Made by a program: the position numbers and the translations under genes. This document shows, in pieces, positions 36,006-44,728 of a stretch of DNA of 64,000 bases. Within the stretch, counting starts at the first letter, position 1, and every line of letters begins with the position of its first letter. This DNA comes from Peribacillus glennii (lineage in GTDB: Bacteria; Bacillota; Bacilli; Bacillales; DSM-1321). A model generated the notes under the pieces. The model did not search any database. It worked only from the letters and a program-made list of their open reading frames with translations, and was not told the origin of the DNA. The stretch spans positions 1 to 64,000 of the forward strand of contig NZ_QVTD01000002.1 in assembly GCF_003429105.1 (NCBI RefSeq), in the 5' to 3' direction.

Positions 36006-38162
36006 GTGCAGGAAAAGATTTTTGCCCTTGATATCGGTACCCGTTCCGTTGTCGGAATCATTCTTGAGAAAGAGGATGAAAATTACTTTGTCAAAGATAT
36101 CCTCGCAAAAGAACATACAGAACGGGCCATGCTAGATGGCCAAATCCATGATGTGATAGCTGTATCCAAAGTTATCCAGGAAATAAAAACAGCACTCGAG
36201 AAAAAGTACGGCCCATTGGAAAAAGTATGCGTTGCGGCAGCCGGCAGGGCGCTTAAGACAGAACGCGCTGAAATCGCGTATGATATCAAAGGTAAGCCAA
36301 TGATGCAGCATGAAGACATTCTTCATCTGGAGTTAAGCGCGGTTCAACAGGCACAGGCGAAGGTGTCGGAAAAGAATTTTTCAAATGGCGGGTACCATTA
36401 TTATTGTGTCGGTTATTCAGTTTTATATTACAGGCTTGACGGCCAGGAAATCGGAAGCTTAATAGACCAAAGCGGTGATGAAGCTACCATTGAAATCATT
36501 GCAACCTTCCTTCCCAAGGTAGTGGTAGAGTCCCTTGTTGCTGCATTAAAGCGGGCAGGCCTTGAAATGCAGGCACTGACTCTGGAACCGATTGCCGCCA
36601 TAAATGTCCTGATTCCCCCATCGATGAGAAGATTGAATGTCGCACTGGTTGATATTGGGGCCGGCACATCCGATATTGCCCTTACCGATTCCGGTACCGT
36701 TATTGCTTATGGGATGGTACCAGTGGCAGGAGATGAAATAACAGAAGCGATAAGCGATCAATTTTTGCTCGACTTTCCTCTTGCCGAACAGGCAAAAAGA
36801 CAGCTTGGCGAGCAGGAAGAAATAACAGTAACCGACATCCTCGGTTTTGAAACACTGATGCCAAGGGAAGAAATCGTCAGTAAAATTTCCCCGGCAGTTG
36901 GGCGGCTGGCAGATGCCATTTGCTCGGAAATATTGTTATTGAACAGCGACAAATCTCCCAGGGCAGTTATGCTTGTCGGTGGCGGGAGCCTTACTCCCGA
37001 ACTGCCTGTACTGGTTGCAGAACGACTAAACCTTCCTGAAAATCGGGTGGCCATTAGGGGTCTTGACGCGATTCAGAATCTTTCCATGGAGGATTCGCTG
37101 GCAAAAGGACCGGAGCTTGTGACCCCGATCGGCATTGCCATCGCTGCCCATAAAAGCCCGATCCAATATATGAATGTTACCGTAAACGGACAGGCCGTCA
37201 GGCTGTTCGACATGAAGCAGATGACAGTGGGCGACTGCCTGCTTACTGCAGGCATTAAGATTACTAGTTTACATGGAAAACCGGGTATGGCAATGATGGT
37301 GAAACTAAACAGCCAAGACCTTACCATTCCCGGCATGCATGGAAAAAAACCATTGATGCTTTTGAATGGTTTGGAGGCTTCATTGGGTGACGAGGTGCAA
37401 AACGGCGATGAAATCACCGCTACAAAAGGGGAAGATGGGTCATCATCCATAGTGCGCATCCGCGATTTGATTGACAGTATTCCGGAAAAAACAATAACCA
37501 TCAACGGAGAACAACATACCATAACGGCCCAAATCATAAAAAATGGCAGCGTTACAAACGGCGATGCATTTGTAGAAGACAGAGATGAGATTACTTGCAC
37601 CTTGCCGCAGACGATTGATGAAGTGTTTACCTATCTCTCTTTGGAACATTTTCTATCTTATCTACAGCCATTTGAAATTGAAATAAACAAAAAAAACAGG
37701 CAAATTAACCACTTTTCTGGAAGCATTGAAAAAAATGGCCGGCAGGTGAGGCCAGGAAATTCATGTGAGGATGGGGATATAATCAATGTCATTCCACCGT
37801 CACTGCCCAATGTGGCTGATCTTGCCAATGCACTCAAGGTCCGAACCAATTATTCGATCGCCGTCCAATTCAACGGAAAAAGGATTATCCTATCCAAAAG
37901 CCTGGCCGAATTCTACCGGGATGATAAACTTTTGGGAGAAAAAGATACCATCCGCAACCGCGATGTTTTAGCATGTATCCAATACAAAATGGAACCATTT
38001 ATCTTCCAGGATGTTTTCAGATTTGCCGAGGTGGAGATGCCGAGTTCTTCGAATGGACGGTTTGTGCTGGTCAATAACAATAAAGAAACCAGCTTTGATA
38101 AACCGATATCATCAGGGGACGAATTAAAAATCATTTGGACCACCATGCCACAGAAATTATAA
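36006..38162 (+). CDS. FtsA/PilM-like actin-fold protein with repeated beta-grasp-like C-terminal region
   Basis: About 718 residues. The first ~365 resemble FtsA/PilM actin-type ATPases: FALDIGTRSVVGII (phosphate 1), the inserted subdomain segment VCVAAAGRALKTERAEI, ALVDIGAGTSDIAL (phosphate 2) and VMLVGGGSLTPELP (adenosine). The remaining ~350 have about five units of [VI]x[VI]NGxx ... KNG ... GDxI pattern, like ThiS/TGS/S4-type small domains. No membrane helix or FtsA C-terminal amphipathic tail is apparent. GTG at 36006 is chosen for AGAAGGTG 6 nt upstream; GTGs at 35997 and 36003 are alternatives. True division ftsA would be elsewhere. Function unknown; it lies alone between aroA and an ABC importer. 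Confidence 0.82.
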   Translation: MQEKIFALDIGTRSVVGIILEKEDENYFVKDILAKEHTERAMLDGQIHDVIAVSKVIQEIKTALEKKYGPLEKVCVAAAGRALKTERAEIAYDIKGKPMMQHEDILHLELSAVQQAQAKVSEKNFSNGGYHYYCVGYSVLYYRLDGQEIGSLIDQSGDEATIEIIATFLPKVVVESLVAALKRAGLEMQALTLEPIAAINVLIPPSMRRLNVALVDIGAGTSDIALTDSGTVIAYGMVPVAGDEITEAISDQFLLDFPLAEQAKRQLGEQEEITVTDILGFETLMPREEIVSKISPAVGRLADAICSEILLLNSDKSPRAVMLVGGGSLTPELPVLVAERLNLPENRVAIRGLDAIQNLSMEDSLAKGPELVTPIGIAIAAHKSPIQYMNVTVNGQAVRLFDMKQMTVGDCLLTAGIKITSLHGKPGMAMMVKLNSQDLTIPGMHGKKPLMLLNGLEASLGDEVQNGDEITATKGEDGSSSIVRIRDLIDSIPEKTITINGEQHTITAQIIKNGSVTNGDAFVEDRDEITCTLPQTIDEVFTYLSLEHFLSYLQPFEIEINKKNRQINHFSGSIEKNGRQVRPGNSCEDGDIINVIPPSLPNVADLANALKVRTNYSIAVQFNGKRIILSKSLAEFYRDDKLLGEKDTIRNRDVLACIQYKMEPFIFQDVFRFAEVEMPSSSNGRFVLVNNNKETSFDKPISSGDELKIIWTTMPQKL

Positions 38163-38199
38163 GTCTACCAAAAAAATCACCTGTCAAAATGAAAAGCAA

Positions 38200-38237
38200 T
38201 AAAAAGAGAGGACCGATCCCATTGAAAGGACGGTCCT
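38200..38237 (-). terminator. Terminator of the ABC importer operon
   Basis: Minus strand AGGACCG, 15-nt loop, CGGTCCT, then CTCTTTTTATTG; lies between convergent genes. Confidence 0.8.
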
Positions 38238-38254
38238 GTTTCTTCATTTCATTT

Positions 38255-39058
38255 CTAGGTTAAAAGCGCCCGGTCGTTTGTTAAACGTGTTCCCCGTATG
38301 CGCTGGAATTCCTCCATCAAATCCTCAATCGTGAGCGTCTCTTTCTTTTCTTCATCAACCTCTAAAATGATCTGGCCTTTGTCCATCATAATCAGCCTGT
38401 TGCCTAAATCAAGTGCTTGCTGCATATTATGGGTTACCATTATCGTGGTGAGCCCATACTTTTCGACAATCTCTTTTGTCAACGCTGTAATAAGCTCTGC
38501 CCGCGATGGATCCAAAGCGGCCGTATGCTCATCCAAGAGAAGGATCGATGGCTCTGTGAAAGTTGCCATAAGCAGCGACAGTGCCTGCCTTTCCCCTCCT
38601 GAGAGAAGGCCCACTTTCGCATTAAGCCTGTTTTCAAGGCCAAGATGAAGGGATTCCAGGACTTCTCCGAAAAACTCTTTCCGCTTTTTATTGACTCCCC
38701 TTTGCAATGTCCTTCGTTTGTTACGGGAATAGGCAATCGCCAAGTTTTCCTCGATTGTCATTGTGGGAGACGTCCCCGCCATTGGATCCTGGAAAACCCG
38801 ACCTATCATTTTGGCACGTTTATATTCCGGAAGATCCGTCACGTCCTTTGAATCGATCTTCACTTCTCCCAAATCCGGCTGGAGAACACCTGATACAAGA
38901 TTCATTAGTGTGGATTTGCCGGCCCCGTTACTGCCGATCACAGTGACGAAATCTCCTTGCTTCAACCGCAAGTTGATATGGTCCAACGCTATTTTTTCGT
39001 CGGGTGTCCCTTCATTGAAAACTTTATGGATATTATTTAATTGAAGCACGGGTTTCAC
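38255..39058 (-). CDS. ABC transporter ATP-binding protein
   Basis: A 267-residue ATPase with Walker A GSNGAGKST near residue 39-47, signature LSGGERQALSLL, Walker B ILLLDEHTAALD and the switch histidine in MVTHNMQQA. It powers the importer with the two genes upstream and overlaps the permease gene by 26 bp, so translation is coupled. Relatives lie with ABC_sub_bind-type binding proteins (TrpXYZ-like systems). Substrate is discussed at the binding protein. Confidence 0.93.
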   Translation of the reverse strand: MKPVLQLNNIHKVFNEGTPDEKIALDHINLRLKQGDFVTVIGSNGAGKSTLMNLVSGVLQPDLGEVKIDSKDVTDLPEYKRAKMIGRVFQDPMAGTSPTMTIEENLAIAYSRNKRRTLQRGVNKKRKEFFGEVLESLHLGLENRLNAKVGLLSGGERQALSLLMATFTEPSILLLDEHTAALDPSRAELITALTKEIVEKYGLTTIMVTHNMQQALDLGNRLIMMDKGQIILEVDEEKKETLTIEDLMEEFQRIRGTRLTNDRALLT

Positions 39059-40055
39059 CCTTCCCTTCTGCCGGAACCGCCATTAATCTTCGATGCTCAG
39101 CTTGCTTACGGGCTTTTCGTTTCCGCTCTTTATACCCTTCTATAAACCGCGGCAAAACTAAAGCAAGCAAAACAATTAGCGCTGTAATCACTTTTACATC
39201 TCCAGGTTCAAAGAATTCAATTCTAAGCGCAAGGCTGACTACTATCCGGTACACAATGCTTCCGCCGATTACCGCGAGAGTCGCAATGGCAATGGTTCTC
39301 GTCCCAAACAGCGCCTCCCCGATAATGACTGACGCCAGCCCTATGACAATCATCCCAATCCCCATACCGACATCTGCAAAACCACCTTGCTGGGCGATGA
39401 GGGCCCCGGAAAGTGCAACCAGGCCATTCGATAGACCAAGCCCCAGCACAATCATCAAATTCGTATTGGCAGAAAAGCTTCTGATCATTCTCTGATTGTC
39501 TCCAGTGGCCCTTAAGGCAAGGCCGATTTCTGTCCGGAGGAAAACATCAACCAGAAATTTAATTAAAAAGGTAATAAACAGCATAAATAGCAGGATGCCC
39601 CACGTATGCGGGAGACTCCCCCCCAGCCCTATTGACGATAGAATTCCATTGAATGCCGAATCCATCCCGAACTTATTTCCAAATTCGCTCACGTGAGTGA
39701 AAACCGATTCAGTGTTCAATAAGGGTACATTCGATTTTCCCATGATCCGCAGGTTAATCGAATAAAGGGCAATCATCATCAAAATCCCTGATAATAATGC
39801 ATTAATCTTTCCAATCGTATGGATTAAGCCTGTAAAACAGCCCGCCACAAAACCTGCTGCGGTGGCAAGGATTGTAGCTGTAAATGGATTTACTCCGCTT
39901 ACAATTAATATGGCCGCAACGGCTGCCCCGGTCACAAAGCTTCCGTCAACCGTTAAATCAGGAAAGTCGAGGATCCTGAATGATAAATACACGCCAAGCG
40001 CCATGATGGCATAGATGATTCCTGATTCAAATGCGCCAAATAAAGCCGTAAACAT
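39033..40055 (-). CDS. ABC transporter permease
   Basis: A 340-residue membrane protein with eight or nine hydrophobic helices of the branched-chain amino acid/ribose permease fold (LPFDLTVDG-like segment ILDFPDLTVDGSFVTGAA; ALRATGDNQRMIRSF coupling loop). The last 30 residues are basic and cytoplasmic. It sits between the binding protein (18-bp gap) and the ATPase (26-bp overlap) in one operon. Confidence 0.93.
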   Translation of the reverse strand: MFTALFGAFESGIIYAIMALGVYLSFRILDFPDLTVDGSFVTGAAVAAILIVSGVNPFTATILATAAGFVAGCFTGLIHTIGKINALLSGILMMIALYSINLRIMGKSNVPLLNTESVFTHVSEFGNKFGMDSAFNGILSSIGLGGSLPHTWGILLFMLFITFLIKFLVDVFLRTEIGLALRATGDNQRMIRSFSANTNLMIVLGLGLSNGLVALSGALIAQQGGFADVGMGIGMIVIGLASVIIGEALFGTRTIAIATLAVIGGSIVYRIVVSLALRIEFFEPGDVKVITALIVLLALVLPRFIEGYKERKRKARKQAEHRRLMAVPAEGKGETRASIK

Positions 40056-40072
40056 CGTAAATCAACCCTTTC

Positions 40073-41080
40073 TTATTTCCCTTCGAAGAATTCCCCGATT
40101 TTTTCCCATTCCGGCTTTACTTCGATCCCTTGCGCATCTGCTGCTTGCCTGTTTATCATAAGTTTCAAATCCTTAGGAAGCTCTACCGGAATATCGGAGG
40201 TTTTTTTATCGCCTTTTAAAATGTCCGCTGCCATTTCCCCTGTTTGGTAGCCGATATCAAAATAGCTGAAACCGCTCGCAGCAACGGCACCTTTCTTCAT
40301 TGAATCCAGTTCACCGACAAATAGCGGAATTTTTTTGCTGTCGGCTACCGAAATGACCGACTCCAAGGCAGATACGACAGTATTATCCGTTGGGATATAA
40401 ATAGCATCAACCCTGCCGACAAGTGATTCCGTCGCCTGTTTCACTTCTGCCGATGTAGAGACGGATGCCTTCACTACCTTTGCACCTTTATCCCCTGCAA
40501 GCTTGCTTACCTGGTCTACCTGCACCTCGGAATTTTGTTCTCCCGCATTATAAACAACGCCGATGTTTTTGGCTCCAATCTCACCTGTTATAAAATCGAT
40601 TGTTTTTTTCGTTGCATCCGGGTGATTATCCGTCGTTCCCGTAATATTTGATCCCGGTTTTTCAAGTGCTTCCACCAATCCAGCCCCAACGGGATCTGTT
40701 ACCGAAGTGAAGACAATCGGTATTTCCTTCGTAGCATTCAATGCACTTACGGCACTAGGCGTTGCGTTCGCGAAAATAAGGTCGACTTTATCGCCGACAA
40801 AATTATTGGCAATCGGTTGGGTGTTATTCGGATCTGCTTGGGCATTTTGGAAATCAAACTTTACATTTTCCCCTTCTTTAAACCCGTTGTCCTCAAGTGC
40901 CTTTTTAAATCCTTCTGTTGCAGCGTCCAAAGACGGGTGTTTCGCATATTGTGTCAATCCGATTGTATACTGCTTTTCTTTTTCCTTTTCCGTTTTACCG
41001 TTTGAAGCATCACTGCTGCAACCCGCTAAAGCAATAAGCCCTGCAAGTACTACTGATGCCGCGCTTAATTTCTTCTTCAC
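40073..41080 (-). CDS. ABC transporter substrate-binding lipoprotein (ABC_sub_bind family)
   Basis: A 335-residue extracellular lipoprotein. The signal peptide ends in the lipobox LAGC with the lipidated Cys21, followed by a Ser/Asn/Lys-rich linker and a two-lobed binding domain (TIGLTQYAKHPSLDAA, FTSVTDPVGAGLV, ADAIYIPTDNTV-like VDAIYIPTDNTVV). This is the ABC_sub_bind family whose streptococcal members (TrpX) have been linked to tryptophan or tyrosine uptake. No T-box or other riboswitch is visible in the 225 bp upstream, so the substrate remains open. First gene of the operon. Confidence 0.93.
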   Translation of the reverse strand: MKKKLSAASVVLAGLIALAGCSSDASNGKTEKEKEKQYTIGLTQYAKHPSLDAATEGFKKALEDNGFKEGENVKFDFQNAQADPNNTQPIANNFVGDKVDLIFANATPSAVSALNATKEIPIVFTSVTDPVGAGLVEALEKPGSNITGTTDNHPDATKKTIDFITGEIGAKNIGVVYNAGEQNSEVQVDQVSKLAGDKGAKVVKASVSTSAEVKQATESLVGRVDAIYIPTDNTVVSALESVISVADSKKIPLFVGELDSMKKGAVAASGFSYFDIGYQTGEMAADILKGDKKTSDIPVELPKDLKLMINRQAADAQGIEVKPEWEKIGEFFEGK

Positions 41081-41254
41081 AAAAATTTCCCCCTTGTTTT
41101 CTTTACTTTTTTCGAAAAATGCTGCAAATTACAGAGTGTCCCCCAAAAAAAATAATATTATATTCTAAAAATTTAATATATTAAAAATAAAAAAGCAATA
41201 GTTGTTTTCCGACATTTCATTGACTTGCGCTATGAATGGGGTTTTTCAAATAAT

Positions 41255-41295
41255 AAAAAAAGCCTTTCCCTGGCTGTTTCAGATAGGGAGAGGCT
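41255..41295 (-). terminator. Terminator of ytxJ
   Basis: Minus strand AGCCTCTCCCT ... AGGGAAAGGCT, then T7, directly after the stop codon. Confidence 0.85.
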
Positions 41296-41306
41296 CTGTA
41301 AAATCA

Positions 41307-41633
41307 TTATTCTTTGACTGCTTTTGATAAAGAATCGGCAGTGATTTTCCAATGGGAGGCATTCCATACCGGCTGGCCGTTTTTAAATAAAATTGCCTGT
41401 GGCGATTCGTGCTTAATGCCATAGGTTTCAGCTACATGATTGGAAAGTTCCCGCGCTTCCTGGACGGCCAGATACGCTGTTTTGACAGCGCCATGGTCCT
41501 CAAGAAAGCTTTCATATTCTTCAAAAGCGGCGCCGCTGATAGGACAGGTCAGGCTGTGCTTGATGAGCAAAAAGCTGTCCTTATTTGCGAGCTCCTCAAA
41601 TTGCTCTTTTGTTTCAATTTTGTTTGCTGCCAT
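41307..41633 (-). CDS. ytxJ: Bacillithiol-system redox protein YtxJ
   Basis: A 108-residue thioredoxin-fold protein with a single active-site cysteine, Cys30, in HSLTCPISG, the monothiol CPxS motif of the YtxJ family, thought to work with bacillithiol. It is the last gene of ytxG-ytxH-ytxJ; a hairpin at 41677 between ytxH and ytxJ may lower its expression relative to the others. The ATG has AAAGGAGAAG upstream. Confidence 0.93.
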   Translation of the reverse strand: MAANKIETKEQFEELANKDSFLLIKHSLTCPISGAAFEEYESFLEDHGAVKTAYLAVQEARELSNHVAETYGIKHESPQAILFKNGQPVWNASHWKITADSLSKAVKE

Positions 41634-41676
41634 AATTCTTCTCCTTTAACCAGATACATTTTTTGTACCAAATAAA

Positions 41677-41707
41677 AGCGGTGAAGTAATCTTATCACTT
41701 CACCGCT
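41677..41707 (-). terminator. Hairpin between ytxH and ytxJ
   Basis: Perfect arms AGCGGTGAAGT / ACTTCACCGCT; the minus strand continues TTTATTTGG. Probably a partial terminator within the operon. Confidence 0.7.
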
Positions 41708-41748
41708 CCCAATGACAAATATCTTACCTGGCACATATTCTTTCGTTA

Positions 41749-42312
41749 TTAATTGTAACGCTTCTCCGTTTCCTCAAATGCTTTTTTCGTTTCATCCAAT
41801 TTTAACTGGGCAGCATTCTTTCCTGGAGTTGTGCTGGAGGATGAACTCGCGTCTGCGGTTTCGGTCCCCATATCAGCAGCTGTGTAGTCATCTGCCGTTG
41901 ACTCAGCAGAGAACTCGCTTCCTACCCCAGAATCTGAAGCAGCAGAAGAGTCGGAATCCCCGCCATTCTGTTTCATGTTCTTCACTTTATCCATCAAATC
42001 GGCAGATCTATTTGTGACCATTTCAGTTACGGCGCTCCTTTTTTCCCGGGCTGTTTCTGCCAGGGTGCCTCCCTTTTCCATCGCAGCCTGTCTGAGCTTC
42101 TCTGTTTTGTCGCCAAGATTCTTCACCTGGACATTGAGGTTGCTTCGTAATTCCTTGCCGGGCTTGGGTGCCATAAACAAGGCTGTAGCAGCTCCGACTA
42201 CCCCTCCAATCAATGCCCCGATTACGAAATCTTTTGATCCTGTCGCATTATTTTGTTCCTGAAACGGCTTTTGATAATCCCTTGTATATTCCTGATATTC
42301 TTTTTGAATCAT
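41749..42312 (-). CDS. ytxH: General stress protein YtxH
   Basis: A 187-residue YtxH-domain protein. One glycine-rich hydrophobic segment (FVIGALIGGVVGAATALFMA, about 29-48) is followed by PKPGKELRS, the family signature, then a helical, charged region and an acidic Ser/Ala/Asp low-complexity tail. In B. subtilis ytxH belongs to a stress-induced operon of unknown biochemical role. It is 64 bp downstream of ytxG. Confidence 0.93.
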   Translation of the reverse strand: MIQKEYQEYTRDYQKPFQEQNNATGSKDFVIGALIGGVVGAATALFMAPKPGKELRSNLNVQVKNLGDKTEKLRQAAMEKGGTLAETAREKRSAVTEMVTNRSADLMDKVKNMKQNGGDSDSSAASDSGVGSEFSAESTADDYTAADMGTETADASSSSSTTPGKNAAQLKLDETKKAFEETEKRYN

Positions 42313-42376
42313 ATTAGATTGCTCCTCTCAAATTTTTTAATCGATTTGCTATTAAAAGTTCTTAGGGACCATTCAT

Positions 42377-42886
42377 TTACGATCTGGACCTTAGAAATCT
42401 TTTCTTAGCTAGATTATCTGTTTCCAAGGCTTCCGCTTCTGCCACCGATATGGGTGAAACATCCGGCAACTGTTGGTTCTTGCGAGCTTTCCACTTGTCC
42501 CTGATTTCCATCGCTACATTGCTCCACTGCACAATCTGGGAGATTTTCTCCTGATTGTTATCAATTCCCGCCTGGACTTGACTGGAGACTTTTTGGATAG
42601 AAGAATTGAAGCCTTGAATGGATTCCCCAACACCCTTTACCGCATGGACTACGGAGTTCAGGTTTTCGGATTTCATTTGCAGGTCTTCCGCGAGCACGTT
42701 TGTTTTATGCAGCAGCGAAGCAGTTTCGACCGTTACCCCCTGCATTTGCTTTTCCAGCCCGTCTAATGTGTTTGCAACACTATCGAGGGTAGTCTGCAGC
42801 GATTTTAAGGTTCTGGATAGGAAGATCACCAGCACTAGAAACGCAATGGCCGCTACAGCAGCACTTAGATATAAAATAATTTCCAT
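42377..42886 (-). CDS. ytxG: DUF948 stress protein YtxG
   Basis: A 169-residue protein with an N-terminal membrane helix (about 3-24, [19 protein letters not shown]) and a long amphipathic coiled-coil region typical of DUF948, ending in a basic tail. First gene of ytxGHJ; a sigma-B promoter lies 53 bp upstream, in keeping with the general stress regulation known for this operon in B. subtilis. Confidence 0.92.
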   Translation of the reverse strand: MEIILYLSAAVAAIAFLVLVIFLSRTLKSLQTTLDSVANTLDGLEKQMQGVTVETASLLHKTNVLAEDLQMKSENLNSVVHAVKGVGESIQGFNSSIQKVSSQVQAGIDNNQEKISQIVQWSNVAMEIRDKWKARKNQQLPDVSPISVAEAEALETDNLAKKRFLRSRS

Positions 42887-42938
42887 AGGACACCTCCAGT
42901 AATTGTTCCAGTACTTGTTGTACCAACTTATTGGTTAA

Positions 42939-42963
42939 ATACCCGTTCATTTTCATTATAAAC
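42939..42963 (-). promoter_or_regulatory. Sigma-B promoter of ytxGHJ
   Basis: Minus strand GTTTAT, 13-nt spacer, GGGTAT; the -10 is perfect and the -35 differs from GTTTAA by one base. Position fits the ytxG start. Confidence 0.85.
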
Positions 42964-43128
42964 GTAATTATTTTTCCAGGTATAGCCTTAATGTTTTGCT
43001 TTTAAAATTGCCTCTGCCACTATTATTATTTTCTGCAAGGGAATATTTAAACATTCTTCCTAAACACAATGGTGATAATCGGCTACAATATATATGTTAA
43101 CAAGCCCACTATATATGGAGGAATGAAA

Positions 43129-44244
43129 ATGAAAGACCCGAGAATAGAGAAACTTGCGAGGAACTTAATCAACTATTCCATCAAACTTCAAGAAGGCGAG
43201 AATGTTTTAATTGAAAACTTTGGGTTGCAGCGCGAGCTGGTCACCGCCCTTGTGAAAGAAGCATACAAGGCCGGGGGGAACCCATTTGTTTTGTTAAAAG
43301 ACCAGCGGGTTGACAGGGCATTGTTGATGGGCGCTGAAGAAAGACACTTTAACATGATAGCGGATTTTGAAGCGAATGTTATGAGTAAAATGGACGCCTA
43401 TATCGGACTGCGCTCAGGCGATAATATAAATGAGCATGCTGATGTTCCGTCCGGGAAGATGGCCATCCATGGAAACACGATTGGAAAAAAAGTCCATCGT
43501 GAAATTCGCGTCCCAAAGACGAAATGGGTGGTGCTGCGCTATCCGACCTCGTCCATGGCCCAGCTCGCAAAAATGAGTACCGAAGCGTTCGAGGATTTTT
43601 ATTTCGATGTTTGCAATCTGGATTATGGAAAAATGAGCGACGCGATGGACAGCCTTGCCGAGCTGATGGACCGGACGGACCAAGTGCGCCTGACAGGGCC
43701 AGGTACAGATTTGTCTTTTTCAATAAAAGGGATCAAATCCATTAAATGTGCCGGTGAGTTAAACATTCCGGACGGGGAAGTTTACACCGCTCCTGTAAAG
43801 GATTCAGTAAACGGAGTGATTACATACAATACGCCATCCCCGTATCAGGGCATTACTTTTGAAAACGTGAAGCTGACCTTCAAGGATGGAAAAATCACCC
43901 ATGCAGAAGCCAACGACACAGAGCGAATCAATCAGATCTTTGACACGGATGAAGGTGCACGCTATATTGGCGAATTCGCAATCGGCGTAAATCCGTACAT
44001 TCTCCATCCGATGCAGGATATTCTTTTTGATGAGAAAATTGATGGCAGCTTCCACTTCACACCGGGGCAATGTTATGATGACGCTTATAACGGGAACCAT
44101 TCCAATATCCACTGGGATATGGTCAATATCCAGCGCCCTGAATACGGCGGCGGCGAAATCTACTTTGATGGCGTGCTGATCCGCAAAGACGGCCGATTTG
44201 TGATTCCTGGACTTGAAATGTTGAATCCGGAAAACCTTAAGTAA
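43129..44244 (+). CDS. Aminopeptidase, M29 family
   Basis: A 371-residue metalloaminopeptidase of the M29 (AmpS/aminopeptidase T) family. The N-terminal domain starts ARNLINYSIKLQEGENVLIE, and the metal-binding part shows GELNIPDGEVYTAP, IGEFAIGVNPYI, HPMQDILFDEKIDGSFH and HSNIHWDMV, providing the expected Glu, His and Asp ligands. The start at 43129 has GGAGG 7 nt upstream; the in-frame ATG six bases earlier is too close to it. It releases N-terminal residues from peptides in the cytoplasm. Transcribed alone with its own terminator. Confidence 0.93.
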   Translation: MKDPRIEKLARNLINYSIKLQEGENVLIENFGLQRELVTALVKEAYKAGGNPFVLLKDQRVDRALLMGAEERHFNMIADFEANVMSKMDAYIGLRSGDNINEHADVPSGKMAIHGNTIGKKVHREIRVPKTKWVVLRYPTSSMAQLAKMSTEAFEDFYFDVCNLDYGKMSDAMDSLAELMDRTDQVRLTGPGTDLSFSIKGIKSIKCAGELNIPDGEVYTAPVKDSVNGVITYNTPSPYQGITFENVKLTFKDGKITHAEANDTERINQIFDTDEGARYIGEFAIGVNPYILHPMQDILFDEKIDGSFHFTPGQCYDDAYNGNHSNIHWDMVNIQRPEYGGGEIYFDGVLIRKDGRFVIPGLEMLNPENLK

Positions 44245-44303
44245 AATGATGGAAATGGAGATCTTGAACGTACTAAACGAAACTGGGCATAAATAAAGAC
44301 CTT

Positions 44304-44354
44304 ATTGGCTGCTTTCATTCCGTGTTCCTTCGTTATGAAGCAGCCCAATTTTTT
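44304..44354 (+). terminator. Terminator of the M29 aminopeptidase gene
   Basis: GGCTGCTT and AAGCAGCC arms with inner CAT/ATG pairing, then CAATTTTTT. Between here and 44620 I see no gene or clear signal. Confidence 0.75.
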
Positions 44355-44623
44355 CCCCGCCTATTGTTTCATCTTTAAGAATTTGGACAACCCTTGAGAG
44401 ATAAATACAGTAGCGCACCTTTCCCGAAAAATTTTTTATGTTTAAGCCTACCTAGCAAAACAATCTACCTTGACACATGTTCTATAATCCTGAGCACGAC
44501 CAGGAGAATCACCCATTTACACAGTATACATAAGGTATTTTAATAGCACTTTTTTATTGGCTGGCAATATACCTTCATGTCTATCTTTTACAGCCCCCCT
44601 CTTATATTTTCGTTTTGCCCCAC

Positions 44624-44670
44624 ACAAAAACACCTTCGGTCATGTTCATTTGGAACATGCACGAAGGTGC
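44624..44670 (-). terminator. Terminator of murC
   Basis: CACCTTCG, CATGTTC, ATTT loop, GAACATG, CGAAGGTG arms; on the minus strand GTTTTTGTG follows. About 60 bp after the murC stop. Confidence 0.8.
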
Positions 44671-44728
44671 TTTATATTATCTGCTACTTTAGGTTAGTCC
44701 ATCTCTTTTACTGTATTTTCCAGCTTTT

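Noticed and set aside
41081..41306. T-box or riboswitch upstream of the ABC importer
   Set aside because: No GGTGGTACCGCG-like core, no antiterminator/terminator pair and no S-box or lysine-box signature was found.
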